From Schistocerca nitens (Eukaryota; Arthropoda; Insecta; Orthoptera; Acrididae), in NCBI RefSeq assembly GCF_023898315.1, contig NC_064619.1, forward strand, positions 342,041,650-342,105,649: a stretch of DNA of 64,000 bases, written 5' to 3'. The notes beneath the pieces were generated by a model. It searched no databases. It saw only the letters and a program-made list of their open reading frames with translations, and was not told the origin of the DNA. Position numbers and translations under genes: made by a program. This document shows, one piece after another, positions 33,700 through 45,154 of the stretch (position 1 is the first letter of the stretch; every line of letters starts with the position of its first letter).

Positions 33700-34740
33700 G
33701 GCTACATTCGTATCCATTACATTTTACTGTGTCATGCTGCAAGAGAAGTATTTTTTCCCAATGGTAGCCTGAGGTACACATTTGCAATTGCTCAACATTT
33801 TCATCATGTGCAAGTGCTGCCAACTGTTAGGCATCACTATGAAAATGTCAGCAAGTCGATGTAGCAGTGCGCAGCGGCTCGTAATAGTGCGCAGCAGTTT
33901 GTGACCACCGGAAGACACGGTTATGGTTGGTTCGCTATATTCCACTATACAACTGAATGCAAAACATTGGACGAATGAGATATCTACCCAGGTTTCCGCC
34001 ATTCTCTCCGATGATGGTCATCCGGGATAGTGCAGAACCGATACTCATCGCTGAACACAGTGCGACCCCTTTCATGAGCAGTCTATGCTTCCCGGCCACA
34101 GCGTGGCTCCTAACGCAGCGTTTGCGTTGTGGTATTAACGGCAACCTACGCATGGCACGGTAATCCCGTAGTTCGGCTGCTGTTAGTCTTCGCCCAGTGG
34201 TTTGGCATAACACAGAATATTTATGGGAGACCATAGCTTGTTGCATTCGGGAGGACGACGGTTCAATCCCGCCTCCGGCCATCCTGATTTACGTTTTCCG
34301 TGATTTCCCTAAATCGCTCCAGGCAAATGCCGGGATGGTTCCTTTCAAAGGGCACGGCCGACTTCCTTCCCCGTCCTTCCCCAATCCGATGAGACCGATG
34401 ACCTCGCTGTCTGGTCTCCTTACCCAAACAACCCAACCAACCCATAGTTTGTTCTAGGACTGCGGGCACAGCTGTGAAGGAGTTACCATATGCCTGGTGC
34501 ACAATTCTGCTATCCTCCCTGATGACTGTCTGACGTGGCCTACCAGAACCTTGACGACGAGTATGCCTGAGCTCACGTTCTTGTACAGTCCAATGTTGGA
34601 TCACTGACACATCCAAACGCCCCACAAATTTTGAAATCGCACGATTATCAGCCTTCAAAATGGAGACCCAAAATGGGGTGCCTTTCAAAATCTGACAGGT
34701 ACTGATAACGCTGTCTCACGTGAGTACGCGGCATGTCTGT
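33700..34740 (-). pseudogene. Tc1-like transposase relic, family M, split by a SINE
   Basis: The minus-strand gene starts at 34734 with MPRTHVRQRYQYLSDFER, followed by FVGRLDVSVIQHWTVQ and the linker RRQGSGRPRQT (34263-34688). A family 4 SINE (34244-34441) then interrupts it. Past the SINE the frame resumes with TTGRRLTAAELRDYRAM and LPLIPQRK (second helix-turn-helix and linker), then decays around the first-aspartate region. Later catalytic blocks are not recognisable. Confidence 0.75.
34244..34441 (+). mobile_element. SINE family 4, 5'-truncated
   Basis: Contains the B box GGTTCAATCCCG, then GGCCATCCTGATTTACGTTT and the end CCCAAACAACCCAACC. The 5' head (A box) is missing. Imperfect target duplications CCATAGCTTGTT (34231-34242) and CCATAGTTTGTT (34442-34453). 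Confidence 0.9.
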
Positions 34741-34959
34741 GTCTTTCCCGTTGACCACTTAACGTCTGACGCTGTTGATGAACCTGATGCACCTTACCGG
34801 GTCTGGTAACAACGCTAAACACTCTGCTGATCGTTTTACCGTCGCAGAGAATTGAAATTCTAATATTTTATGTACCCTCTGATGGCGTATAAGTGTTAGG
34901 AGTTGCTTTGACATCCGACCTTCTCTTCTGGGTACTTCACTTTATTTGTCAGACGGTTT

Positions 34960-35210
34960 ATCTCTATACAGAGATGGGGATTCCTTTCCTGCTGTCTGGG
35001 TCCCCTGAGCTGAACACTGATTGGAACATCTTGGACACCATTGAGCGAGACATACGAGCTTTGGGTACAGGTCCAACAATCCCCACGATTTGTGGGTTGT
35101 GGCTGAGTGGTCATGGATCACGATGGTTCTCCATTGTTCCGGTGTCTCGCAAAGTTCATGCCACGACGCTTAGGCGGAAGGGAGTGCTAAACGCTACTAA
35201 GTTTGTGTCT
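34960..35210 (+). pseudogene. Possible Tc1 transposase C-terminal relic
   Basis: LSGSPELNTDWNILDTIERDIRALGTGPT looks like a drifted SPDLNPIE.LWD.IERDIRA..TGPT, the segment around the catalytic E. LFRCLAKFMPRRLGGRE follows in another frame, as in Tc1 C-termini. The E itself is replaced. Confidence 0.45.
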
Positions 35211-36514
35211 TAAATGAGTATGTTGTATTGTCTTCCATTATTTTCCATTAATGTTACTGGAGAATGAATTCAGAGTATCAAGTTTCTTTATGTACTGAGT
35301 GGTCGCAAGTCATGACAAGTCTGTCGCCCGGCTTGTCTTGGCGGAAATGCGTTTCTAACGCCCCACATCCAGATCGGCGGCGATCTGACTCACTGCAGGC
35401 CATCATCCGCCCGTTACGGCTCTGCGCAGCTGATGTGACCTCCGTTCCTCAAACTATTTAATCGTGCGGAAGCATTGTCTCCACGGTACTGGAGATACGT
35501 ACCAGACGCAGTTGAACTCAAAAACCGTAATTCTTGTGTAATCTTCAATATGCTGTGAACCATGCGTCTTACACCTAGTGTCATTCCACGACTACAGTCA
35601 GTTAATCATAGCTATACCAACATACGAGATTCCATAACGCGTAATACCAAAGGGGGAGTGGGGGGGGGGGGGGGGGAGAGGATAATTTGTGCCCACCACC
35701 AAAAATACCTGAAAATAACATATTTCGTTAAATGCGCTTACCTTTTATTAACAACATACTTTCTAAATAGGTACCGATGTATAAGTGTGGTACAGAACCT
35801 GAAAATACCTTTTAGCACAATCGTAGCAACTTAAACACATTTTACACACTAAAAATTATTCCATTTCATTGTGGCAGGGTACTACAGCAACCAGTTTCGA
35901 ATTATTTCAAAATAAAAAGCAGTATTTCAGCTTTTTGGGACATCATTAGATCCAGCTACTGTTACACAGCTGGATATGGTGATTACTCAAAAGGCTGAAA
36001 CAGGTGATTAATATTAAACAATTTCACACCCAACACTGTTTTTATTCTGAAACATTTCTCGTAATGCTTACACCGAGTGAAGGGATACTTTATGACCACC
36101 ACAAAAATTTAAAAAAAATTTCGTTAATTGTCATTGATTTTCATTCACAACATACCTTTTAAAGTTATATAGATTTGTAAGAAGGGTCCTGAACCTGAAA
36201 ATCTGAATATAACATTTGCTGCAGAAAGTCACATTCACTACAAAGACTTAAATTTTTGGGTTAAATTTTATATAAAAATTTGAAATAGTTACGGAACCTG
36301 ATAAGATAAATCATTAAAAATAATACGTTTTAGAAAATTTTAAAATACAAAATACCAGACTGCGTTACGATATTTTCTAAATGTAGACACAAAGCATTTC
36401 CCATTTCCCCCACCCCCCCCCCCTTCCCCATCAGGGTCTTGCGAGGGTTAACACGTATCATGCTACCGTGATCACTTCAGGCTGTGGCTAAGCCATGTCT
36501 CCGCAATATCCTTT
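35211..36514. other. No recognised gene; homopolymer runs
   Basis: Includes a poly-G run at about 35661-35676 and a poly-C run near 36405-36422. Otherwise AT-rich and without recognisable elements. Confidence 0.45.
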
Positions 36515-36901
36515 CTTTCAGGAGTGCTGGTTCTGCAAGGTTCGCAGGAGAGCTGTAAAGTTTGGAAGGTAGGAGTCGAGGTAATGGCAGAAGTAGGGCT
36601 GTGAGGACGGGCCGTGAGTCGTGCTTGGGTAGCTCAGTTGGTAGCCGGCACGGTAGCTCAGCGTGTTCAGTCAGAGGGCTGGCTGCCCTCTGTAATAAAA
36701 AAAAAACTTAGTTAATGGATCAACAACGAACTGAAGCGGGTGTCTAGCGACGTCCGCACCGAGCAGATGCAAGGAACGAAAACAAACAAAATGAGACTAA
36801 AAAAAAAAAAAAGTTGGTAGAGCACTTGCCCGCGAAAGGCAAAGGTCCGGAGTTCGAGTCTCGGTCCTGCACACAGTTTTAATCTGCCAGGAAGTTTCAT
36901 C
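36515..36901 (+). mobile_element. tRNA-like interspersed repeat family 6, split by another SINE
   Basis: The outer repeat starts near GGAGTGCTGGTTCTGCAAGG and contains a tRNA-like section: GGGTAGCTCAGTTGGTAG (A box), GAGTTCGAGTCTC (B box) and the end CTGCCAGGAAGTTTC. It is interrupted after the A box by the SINE at 36645-36811. Confidence 0.8.
36645..36811 (+). mobile_element. SINE family 5 with A-rich tail, nested
   Basis: Begins CCGGCACGGTAGCTCAGCG, has an internal A run, and ends in about 14 A bases. Target duplications AGTTGGTAG at 36636-36644 and 36812-36820 copy part of the outer repeat's A box. Confidence 0.88.
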
Positions 36902-38149
36902 ACTTCAACTGTTTGTAAGAGATTGCTTACATATTATGGCAAACTCTCATGACTAAGGTACAGTATTCGAGCGTCATATACGACACGTCTTCGATTGGGA
37001 CAACTCTTTCAATAACTTTTGCTCACTCAGCTGATTTCGCAAATAGGTTTTACGGCATGTGGGTAATAATGAGATGTAGTGTTACATTTTGATTACGTCA
37101 CTGTGAGGTAGCTACTAAAATGTAGAATGTATAACTTTGTTACCTTGAACCATCTTTATACACGGGTGTGGGAAACTTTAGGGCGAAAGTAAGTTTCGCA
37201 TGACGTGTCACTGAAAAGTAACGTAACTCGATGAAACCTGGACCAAACATAGAACGAACTGCTACAGTGTGGTACAGTGAGGTAAATGAAGGAAATAGGC
37301 AATGAGACGAACGAAGTGAAGTATTTATTCAGAGACAATAATTACACTGAATGCTTTAAACGATGTCATGATGCCTTCGGCTGCCATGAATATAAATGGA
37401 AGAAATTGAGCTTTACATCCATCTAAAAGACCAGTCAGACAGAGTTTTAAATGAACAAAATATCTGCGAAATGGAAAACTCCTAGACATCTTTTTACCTG
37501 TGCTACGGCGAAGCGCTACAGAACCATAAAATGTATGATTATCACTACACTCTTAATAAACATGACTGAAATGCGGAAGACCACGCAACCATTATGCAGT
37601 TTATACTCGATTCTCATAGCTTTCAGTATTATTTCATTAGAATACAGTGATCGATTTTATACAGAAGAAGTTTGTAACAGCTATTAAAAAACGGCACGCT
37701 CCAACAATAACGGAACAAATATTTACAAGTTATTTTAAAGAAATTACGTACAGTCATATTTCACACCAATGATGAACGATAATTAATTATAATTGAGAGC
37801 AAAGACATTTATACCTTAATTAACAATTTTCTCCAAAGTAGTTATAATATTCTTAGTGTAAGTACGTTAAAAATATGGACCTTATGTACAAGAGCTTTGC
37901 AACAACTCGAAAGTAACGTGCTCCTAAAATAGCCAAACCATTCGTAGTTTGTTTTGTGATAGTTAGATGGAGTCATAGGTGCAAGGACGCACACGGCATA
38001 ATATACCACTAATGAATCGTCCATAAAGTAAGTTATAATGCGCCTAGTATATTCAGAGATATGAATTGTTCCTGCGTTAGAATCAAAAGTGGTACTAATA
38101 TAGCAAATGTATAATGCTTCCGTTTTATGTACTTGAAATTATTATGCAA
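36902..38149. other. No recognised feature
   Basis: AT-rich sequence with open frames of at most 78 codons and no domain that I know. Confidence 0.4.
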
Positions 38150-38307
38150 TCGTAAATGAAATAAATGGAATGGCAGCTAAATGAATAACAAAACCATCCA
38201 AAAAGTCTTCGCAGCTGCAGATCCCAGCGAAATAAAATTTACACGGAAGTAACCGCGATTTATGGTACTTCCCTGAACGTTACAAAAGGCTTGACTTGGT
38301 TCTTAAC

Positions 38308-38512
38308 CCGGCCAGAGTGGCCGAGCGGTTCTAGGCGCTACAGTCTGGAACTGCGCGCCCGCTACGGTCGCAGGTTCGAATCCTGCCTCGGGCATGGATG
38401 TGTGTGATGTCCTTAGGTTAGTTAGGTTTAAGTAGTTCTACGTTCTAGGGGACTGATAACCTCAGAAGTTGAGTCCCATAGTGCTCAGAGCCATTTGAAC
38501 CATTTTTATGTT
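38308..38512 (+). mobile_element. SINE family 1
   Basis: Complete head (GTGGCCGAGCGGTTCTAGGC, B box GGTTCGAATCC), body and tail. Target duplications TTGGTTCTTAAC at 38296-38307 and 38513-38524. Confidence 0.95.
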
Positions 38513-38582
38513 TTGGTTCTTAACGCGATACGTGATTACCACGGACGGCAATGCATGCTCTTCAAAGTGGTCCCATGCTGGG

Positions 38583-38800
38583 AGTCCGCAGATCGTGGTC
38601 GTGCGGGAGCGTTCTCGCTTCCCACGCCCGGGTTCCCGGGTTCGATTCCCGGCGGGGTCAGGGATTTTCTCTGCCTCGTGATGACTGGGTGTTGTGTGAT
38701 GTCCTTAGGTTAGTCAAGTTTAAGTAGTTCTAAGTTCTAGGGGACTGATGACCGTGGATGTTAAGTCCCATAGTGCTCAGAGCCATTTGAACCATTTGAA
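38583..38800 (+). mobile_element. SINE family 3 (tRNA-Gly-like head on family 1 body)
   Basis: The head TCTCGCTTCCCACGCCCGGG with B box GGTTCGATTCCC resembles tRNA-Gly(CCC). From GTGTGATGTCCTTAGGTTAG to the end it is the family 1 body. Target duplications CCCATGCTGGG at 38572-38582 and 38801-38811. Confidence 0.95.
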
Positions 38801-38855
38801 CCCATGCTGGGCACAAGGTTGATAAGGAGTTGTTGTGGTAGGACATTCCATTTCT

Positions 38856-39039
38856 CAAAAAATGGTTCAAAGGACGCTGAGCACTATGGGACTTAACTTT
38901 TGAGGTCATCAGTCCCCTAGAACTTAGAACTACTTAAACCTAACTAATCTGAGGACATCACACATATCCATGCCCGAGGCACGATTCGAACCTGCGACCG
39001 TAGCGGTCGCGCGGTTCCAGACTGAAGCGCCTCGAACCG
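38856..39039 (-). mobile_element. SINE family 1
   Basis: Minus-strand copy; the first bases of the head are missing. Target duplications CCATTTCT at 38848-38855 and 39040-39047, within the left arm of the Tc1 palindrome. Confidence 0.9.
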
Positions 39040-39376
39040 CCATTTCTTCACCAGCACGGTTGACTACTGCTTGATGGTCGTTTGTGCACATGGATGTGCT
39101 GCAACAAGTCTCCCTAACACATTCCACACGTGTTTCAATGAGACTTAAGGCGGGGGAACTGGGAGACAGCCCATTCCCTGAGTGACAGTCTAGTTCCAGG
39201 AGCTCCTCGACCGGCGCTGTTCGGTACAGTCGCTCCTTGTCATCCATAAAAATGAAGCCACGGCCGAATGCACCCCTAAAAAGACGCACATGAGGAAAGA
39301 CTACAATGTCACAGTAACGTTGATCGGCGCATGTACCGTGTTGAAAGGTTTGGAGGTCAGTACGTTCATGCCACAT
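38930..39376 (-). pseudogene. Tc1 transposase C-terminal half, left arm of second palindrome
   Basis: The frame reads MWHERTDLQTFQHGTCADQRY, VFPHVRLFRGAFGRGFIFMDDKERLYRTAPVEELLE, a degenerate second-aspartate block (MDDNARPHRTA in intact relatives), then LSLIETRVECVRETC near the E. After that the frame enters the SINE at 38856-39039, so the last 40 codons are SINE, not transposase. Confidence 0.75.
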
Positions 39377-39489
39377 TGTGCACCTGGACCACCATAATGA
39401 CCGAGTTCGACAATGCTGGACGTACCTTCACATGGTGAGAGGTGGGAACACGTAATGCACCCAGGAACAGTGTCGAACATCACAGTTTT

Positions 39490-39950
39490 GGTGGTCCTGT
39501 GTTGTGTGGAGAGAGACAACGAGGCCTGGGCGTACTGACGTCCAAATCTCTGAACACTATATACTCACTGGTCAGTGTTATTGTGACGCTGTACTCCTTC
39601 CCACTGGCGTCTTTTCAGGGGTGCATCCAGCCCTGGTTTTATATTTGTGGGCGACAATGCGCTACCGCAACGCAGATGTGGTTGGAGGAGCTCTCGGTGA
39701 ATCGACCCCCAACTCCCCCAGCTCCCACGATTTAATCCTATCGAGCACGCGTGGTACTCTTTAGGGAGCTGTAATGCAGCACCCCCACCTGTGCCAATGA
39801 CCATGCAACAGTTGTCAATTGCTCTGATGGAGGAATGGAACGCCCTCCCAAAGGAACTCCGGACCAACCTTGCGGTTAGCATGGGAACACGTTGCAGAGC
39901 ATGCATCGCCGACCGTGCTAATACTACACCCTATAGAGAACAATGTACCG
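39490..39950 (+). pseudogene. Tc1 transposase C-terminal half, right arm of second palindrome
   Basis: Plus-strand copy with frame changes. RTDVQISEHYILTGQCY, FSGVHPALVLYLWATMRYRNADVV (degenerate second-aspartate region), FNPIEHAW in another frame near 39735, then LSIALMEEWNALPKELRTNL and MGTRCRACIADRANTTPY. Dead. Confidence 0.7.
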
Positions 39951-40199
39951 GCTTTTGTACTTCCAGGGGGCATCACAAAAACGCGGTGACTTCAGGATAT
40001 ATATTGTCTTTGAAGGAAAGTGTCATTTGTAGTCGTCTCATTGCGTATTTCTTTTAGTTGCCTTCTGTGCTACACTGTATGTATGGTCCAAGTTTCATCA
40101 ATCTGTATTACTTGGCAGTGGCATATCTTGCTGAATTCACTTTCGTCTTTACATCTTGCACAGCAGACTATTTCTCCATGCTTTCGCTCCATAGTGTCA

Positions 40200-40600
40200 C
40201 AACAGGCGACTAACTAACATCATGAAACTGTAGTAGCTTGTCTCTCATAAACAGTTATGGTACGGCTTCGCACGTTCTCGCTCCAGCGGACAGAAGCCTT
40301 GCCGTCGCCACAGCTGCACGCGACCGCTCCCTGCCGCGTGATGGGCGCACTCACTGGAAAATTTGGCAGCTCGTGCGAGGCCTTCAGCCTGCCACGATAT
40401 GGACGCTCGTGTTTCGGTCGTATAATGTAACGCATCCTCCCTCCTTGTTTTAATGGGGTAAACGAAGCGTATCGCCCCCTGCGGTCGAGCCCTCTACGTC
40501 GACTTCGAGTGATCTTTCGTGACCCAAAGGCGTTCAGTTCAAACGCGAGTGATGTATATTTGTGCAAGGAGAGGAGAGCTGCTTACATGTAACTTACGAC
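40200..40600. other. GC-rich segment with a 115-codon open frame
   Basis: Locally higher GC and CpG than the neighbours. The minus-strand frame 40220-40567 is Arg/Ser-rich (SRKITRSRRRGLDRRGRY) without a recognised domain. It could be an unassigned repeat or a fragment of host DNA. I cannot assign a function. Confidence 0.25.
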
Positions 40601-40824
40601 AACCACTTCGTGCATTTGTGAATGACAGTGAAATGTCTGTTCTAAGCATGAACTTCATATAAATCAACCAGCTATGACGAGGCACCCCTAATATCTACAG
40701 AACGAATGAATGTATACAGCTGTAGTTTTCGCTACGTTATGGAGGATAATGTGGAGAATTTTTAACACTGATAGCAGCCAAATTATGGGAAGCACTATTT
40801 TGTTAAGGGAACTATACATGTATA

Positions 40825-41028
40825 AGCGCCGCGCGGAGTGGCCGCGTGGTCTAAGGCGACAGGACACGGATTGCGTGGTCTCTCCCGCCGGTGGTTGGAG
40901 TCCTCCCTCGAGCATGGGTGTCTGTGTTGTTCTTAGCATAAGTTAGTTTAAGTAGTGTGTAAGTCGAGGGACCGATGACCACTGCAGTTTGGTCCCTTAG
41001 GAATTCACACACATTTGAACATTTTTTG
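40825..41028 (+). mobile_element. SINE family 2
   Basis: Head GCGCGGAGTGGCCGCGTGGT, B-box-like GGTTGGAGTCC, body GTTCTTAGCATAAGTTAG, end GGTCCCTTAGGAATTCACAC. Target duplications are not certain. Confidence 0.92.
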
Positions 41029-41056
41029 AACATATAAACGAAAGCGGCAAATAGAG

Positions 41057-41297
41057 GGTTGGGTTAGGTTGTTTGGGGAAAGAGACCAAACAGCAAGGTC
41101 TTCGGTCTCATCGGATTAGGGAAGGACGGGGAAGGAAATCGGCCGTGCCGTTTCAAAGGAACCATCCCGGCATTTGCCTGGAGGTATTTAGGGAAATCAC
41201 GGAAAACCTAAATCAGGATGGCCGGACGTGGGATTGACCGGTCTTCCTCCCGAATGGGAGTCCAGTGTGCTATCCACTGCGCCACCTCGCTCGGTGG
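41057..41297 (-). mobile_element. SINE family 4, full length
   Basis: On the minus strand: the head CCGAGCGAGGTGGCGCAGTG (A box), a B-box region GACCGGTCAATCCCA, CATCCTGATTTAGGTTTTCC, and the end CCAAACAACCTAACCCAACC. Likely imperfect target duplications GGCAAATAGAG and GGCAAGTAGAG. Confidence 0.92.
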
Positions 41298-41832
41298 GCA
41301 AGTAGAGATCAAAGAAATAGCCAAATGATCCTAATAAAAAAGGCCATGAATCCAGGGGTGTCGGGGATACGAAGTGTTACTATTGAATACATGAACACCT
41401 TATAAGAGAGTCCCCGAGATTCCAACCGAAAGAAATACACTCGAGGACAAACACATTACAACAAGGGTTCCACACGGCCACCGTTTATGTGAAGGCGTGC
41501 TTAAGCACGTCTCCTCATCAATTCCCCGTATACGGCCAAAAATTCCAGACGTATTCCAAATGGATTGACAACCGACTACAGTGCGTGCCCGATGTGTATT
41601 CTTCCTCAACATCGCGGACCGATCGAGGATGAAACACGCCAATGCCAGCTGGCGTGTGGTTTATTTGTTAACCGGCCAAGGGCCATAACCCACGCATTTG
41701 ATTCATGTAAACCTCGGACAGAAGGCTGATTATTCCTGTGGATAGAAAGGCGTCCTAAAATGGATACACGTATGTTAAGAACAAAACAGAATGCCTTCAA
41801 TGACTAGAGACAGGACATGTACTTCAGTGTGT
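41298..41832. other. No recognised feature
   Basis: Could include the outer end of the Tc1 relic that follows, but terminal repeats were not found. Confidence 0.35.
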
Positions 41833-42925
41833 TCAGCAGAAATGATTATCATTCCAGTCACCTCGGTTCAGCATGTGTCCTGTTGCCTGGTAGGCACAGG
41901 GTCCGCCATGAGCCCGTGATGGCATCGACGAGTACAAGGCGCGAATGGCGTCCTGTGGTCTAACCAGCCATGCTTCATTCACCTGGCTCCAAAGTCCATC
42001 TGTGGTGGTTGGCATTCGGTAACAGCACTGCACCCGTTGTTTCACCATATTCCACAGGTTTCTGATTGGTGGCAAGTCTGGTGATCTGGCGGGCCAGGCT
42101 AAAAGGCTGACATCCTGTGACACCAATAGGGCACGTGTCCCTGCAGCAACATGCGGTCGTTCATCGTCTTGCTGAAAAATGGCTTGTAGGGTGTTGTGCG
42201 CAAAGGGTATGGCTACTGGTTGTAGGATGTCATTCACGTAGGTCACACTGCTTACAGTGCCCTGGACACGCACCAACTGTTATTTGTGGTTGTACCCAAT
42301 AGCACCCCACACCACAAGACCTCACGTTGGCGCTGTATGTCTTGTGCGAATGTAGTCACTTTGATGCCGCTGCCCCTGTCACCCGTGAAATAGAATGAGG
42401 CCATCATTTACAAACAAAAACAACCTGTATTCGTCTGAAAACACTATCAGATGCCATTCCTGTCCCCAGTGAGGCCGTTCCATACACCATTCCTATCTAG
42501 CATGTTTCTGCACATTCGTCAAAGGTAGGCGGAGAAGTGGACAACGCGCACGTAACCATATGCCGTAATAAACGGCGACGGACTGTCACCCCTGGTAGTT
42601 AGGCTGTTCCACTGTTGCGCCAGAGACGAGGAGGACGCAGATCTGTCTTGCAATGCCATTCGGATCAGGTGCCATCTTCTCGGGGTGTGTGGGGGGGGGG
42701 GGGGAGGAGGGGGATTGGTCTGAGTGGTGTGACTTGACTATCTCGTCGTGTTCTACGGGCTTCTGTGAACCATTCGGCACGAACCCGTTGCACTGTTGAA
42801 ACACTTCGTCCCACACGAGCAGCAGTTTCCCGGATGGATGCATCACATTCTCTCATGACAATAATGCGCCCTCTTTCAACCTCACAGATTAGACGATAAG
42901 GCTCGTGCATACGTGTGCGAGGCAT
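41833..42925 (-). pseudogene. Tc1-like transposase, family H, frameshifted
   Basis: Starts at 42925: MPRTRMHEPYRLICEVERGR, RETAARVGRSVSTVQRV (helix-turn-helix). A poly-C/G run near 42690 and damage follow. 41833-42276 holds IFQQDDERPHVAAGTRALL (second aspartate present) and LLAWPARSPDLPPIRNLW. The glutamate expected in PIENLW is Arg. Spacing from that aspartate to this position is 34 residues, the classical Tc1 value. The loss of the E plus frameshifts make it inactive. Confidence 0.85.
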
Positions 42926-43816
42926 CCCGCACGTCTCCTCAAGTCACGCTGATCCATTACCTTCGGTTTGTAGCGACAACGAGAGCCACAGGCACGTTTT
43001 ATCGGTAGGTGGTGTTGCGGCGCGATATCGATATTGATATTGAACCCGCTGTCCGACGTGATTCGAATGGTAACTATATCTGCAAAACATATTAATGTAA
43101 ATGTCCGGCGAATATGAAGGTCCCATAGCTAGTCGTCCAAGGTCTTCCGTTTTTCTCTTAACACGGGTGTACTTCTATACTCTTACGGTTAGTCGCAGGA
43201 AAGACGACTAGCACACTCACACGACGAAATAACACAATCACTTACAGACAAGGCCTTGTGGATTGATATTGATGCCAACGACTGTGCAGACTGAAATTAC
43301 AGAGAGACAGAAAGAGTATTTGCAGCGATGAGGTACGGGCGGCAGTGAAGACAGGCGAGGAATGACTTCACAGACAATACTAACGAGACAGACGAAAATT
43401 GTAGTGGTAGCATAGACGGCAGGTGAAGATGAACAAACGTCGAATAGGAACTAAACGTATAGTCAGTAGAGTGTCAGGACATCAAGCGTCCATTAGACAG
43501 TGGTACTAGATTGTAAGAGAGAACTGCAGAAATAGAGTAGAGATCACTCTGCCATGTATAGCAGCCTAACCTAAATGTAGGGTCACGAGAGGCTGAAAGT
43601 ACGAGTACTGTCTTTCTGAGGCACTCCCTTCTCCACAGCATTGACGCAGGTATTATAGGCGTCTAAACTCTTTCCGATCTTCCTATTTTATTAACGTAGA
43701 AATTGTTACTTTCAAGCATTTCCGTTTCGTAATTAGTTTTATGTTTACAAGAATCGAAAGCCGCAACACTGTTAGAATTTTGTTAAAAGAACAAGGAATC
43801 AAATATCTTTCAATTA
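42926..43816. other. No recognised feature
   Basis: About 0.9 kb without a recognised element; the left part may belong to the family H Tc1 leader. Confidence 0.4.
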
Positions 43817-43840
43817 CACTCAAGCACCAAAGAAATTGGT

Positions 43841-44040
43841 TTAAATGGTTCAAATGGCTCTGAGCACTATGGGACTTAACATCTGAGGTCATCAGTCCCC
43901 TAGAACTTAGAACTACTTAAACCTAACTAACCTACGGACATCGCACACATCGATGCCCGAGGCAGGATTCGAACCTGCGACCGTAGCAGTCTCACGGTTC
44001 CGGACTCAAGCGCCTAGAACCGCTCGGCCACCACGGCCGG
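43841..44040 (-). mobile_element. SINE family 1 inside a Tc1 terminal repeat
   Basis: Target duplications CCAAAGAAATTGGT at 43827-43840 and 44041-44054 are part of the Tc1 family D terminal repeat, so the repeat is now present twice at this end. Confidence 0.95.
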
Positions 44041-44173
44041 CCAAAGAAATTGGTATAGGCACGCGTATTCAAATACAGAGATTTGTAAACAGGTTGAATA
44101 TTGCGCCGTGGTCAGCAGCGCCTATATAAGAAAAGTGACTGGTGCAGTTGTTAGATCGGTTACTGCTGCTACA

Positions 44174-45154
44174 ATGGCACGTTATCAAGATTTAAGTGAG
44201 TTTGAACGTGGTGCTATAGTCGGCGCACCAGCGATGGGACACAGCATCTCTGAGGTAGCGATGAAGTGGGGACTTTGCAGTACGACCATTTCATGAGTGG
44301 ACCCATGGTTGTCAGGAATCCGCTAAAACATCAAATCTCTGATATTGCTGCAGCCGGAAAGAGATCCTGCAAGAACGGGACCAACGGAAACTGAAGAGAG
44401 TTGTTCAACGCGACTGAAGTGCAACCCTTCCGCAAATTGCTGCAGATTTCAATGCTGGGCCATCAACAAGTGTCAGCGTGCGAACCATTCAACGAAACAT
44501 CATAGATATAGGCCCTCTCGTGTACCCTTGATGACTGCACGACGCAAAGCTTCACCCCTCGCCTGGGCCCGTCAACACCGCCATTGGACTGTTGACGACT
44601 GAAAACATGTTGCCTGGTCGGACGAGTCTCGTTTCAATTGTGTCGAGCGGATGGACGTGTACGGGTACGGAGACAACCTCATGAATCCATGGACGCTGCA
44701 TGTCAGCAGGCGTGTGCAGAGGGAATGATATGCAAACCCCTGATATGTCTAGATACGGCTCTGAGAGGTGACACGTACGTAAGCATTCTGTCCGATCACC
44801 TGCATTTACGTTGATTGTGCATTCTGACCGACTTGGTTAATTCCAGCAGGACAATGCGACACCCCCCCCCCCCAAATTGTTACAGAGTGGTTCCAGGAAC
44901 ACTCTCCTGAGTTTAAATACTTCCGCTGGCCGACAAACTCCTCAGACATGAACATTACTGAGCATATCTGTGATGCCTTGCAACGTACTTTTCGGAATAG
45001 ATCTCCACGCCCTCGTACTCTTACGGATTTATGGTCAGCCCTGCAACATTCATGGTGTCATTTCCCTCCAGCACGACTTCAGACATTAGTTCAGTCCATG
45101 CCATGTCGTGTCGCGGCAGTTCTGCGTGCTCGCGAGAGTCCTACACGATATTAG
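44174..45154 (+). pseudogene. Tc1-like transposase family D, copy 3
   Basis: ATG at 44174 begins MARYQDLSEFERGAIVGAPAMGHSISEVAMKWG, the best-preserved N-terminus of this family here, ending at TGA (44296). Further blocks: TIQRNIIDI-like near 44485, WTVDD then WSDESR near 44610, a poly-C run near 44863 in the second-aspartate region, and 44948-45154 NITEHICDALQ with LQTLVQSMPCRVAAVLRAR. The E in TEHI survives. Non-functional. Confidence 0.82.

Larger units (their letters stand above)
38150..40080. mobile_element. Second head-to-head Tc1 palindrome, invaded by three SINEs
   Basis: The left arm (about 39480 down to 38150, minus strand) and right arm (about 39490 to 40080, plus strand) are inverted copies of the C-terminal half and 3' flank of one Tc1 family. 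Left: MWHERTDLQTFQHGTCADQRY, LFRGAFGRGFIFMDD, then after the SINEs SM...RACIAVRG. Right: DVQISEHYILTGQCYCDAVL, LIEEWN-like LMEEWNALPKEL and RCRACIADRANTTPY. Matching 3' flanks (ATCGCGGTTACTTCCG at left, AACGCGGTGACTTCAGG at right) show that the similarity extends past the genes. Both arms are dead. Confidence 0.7.
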
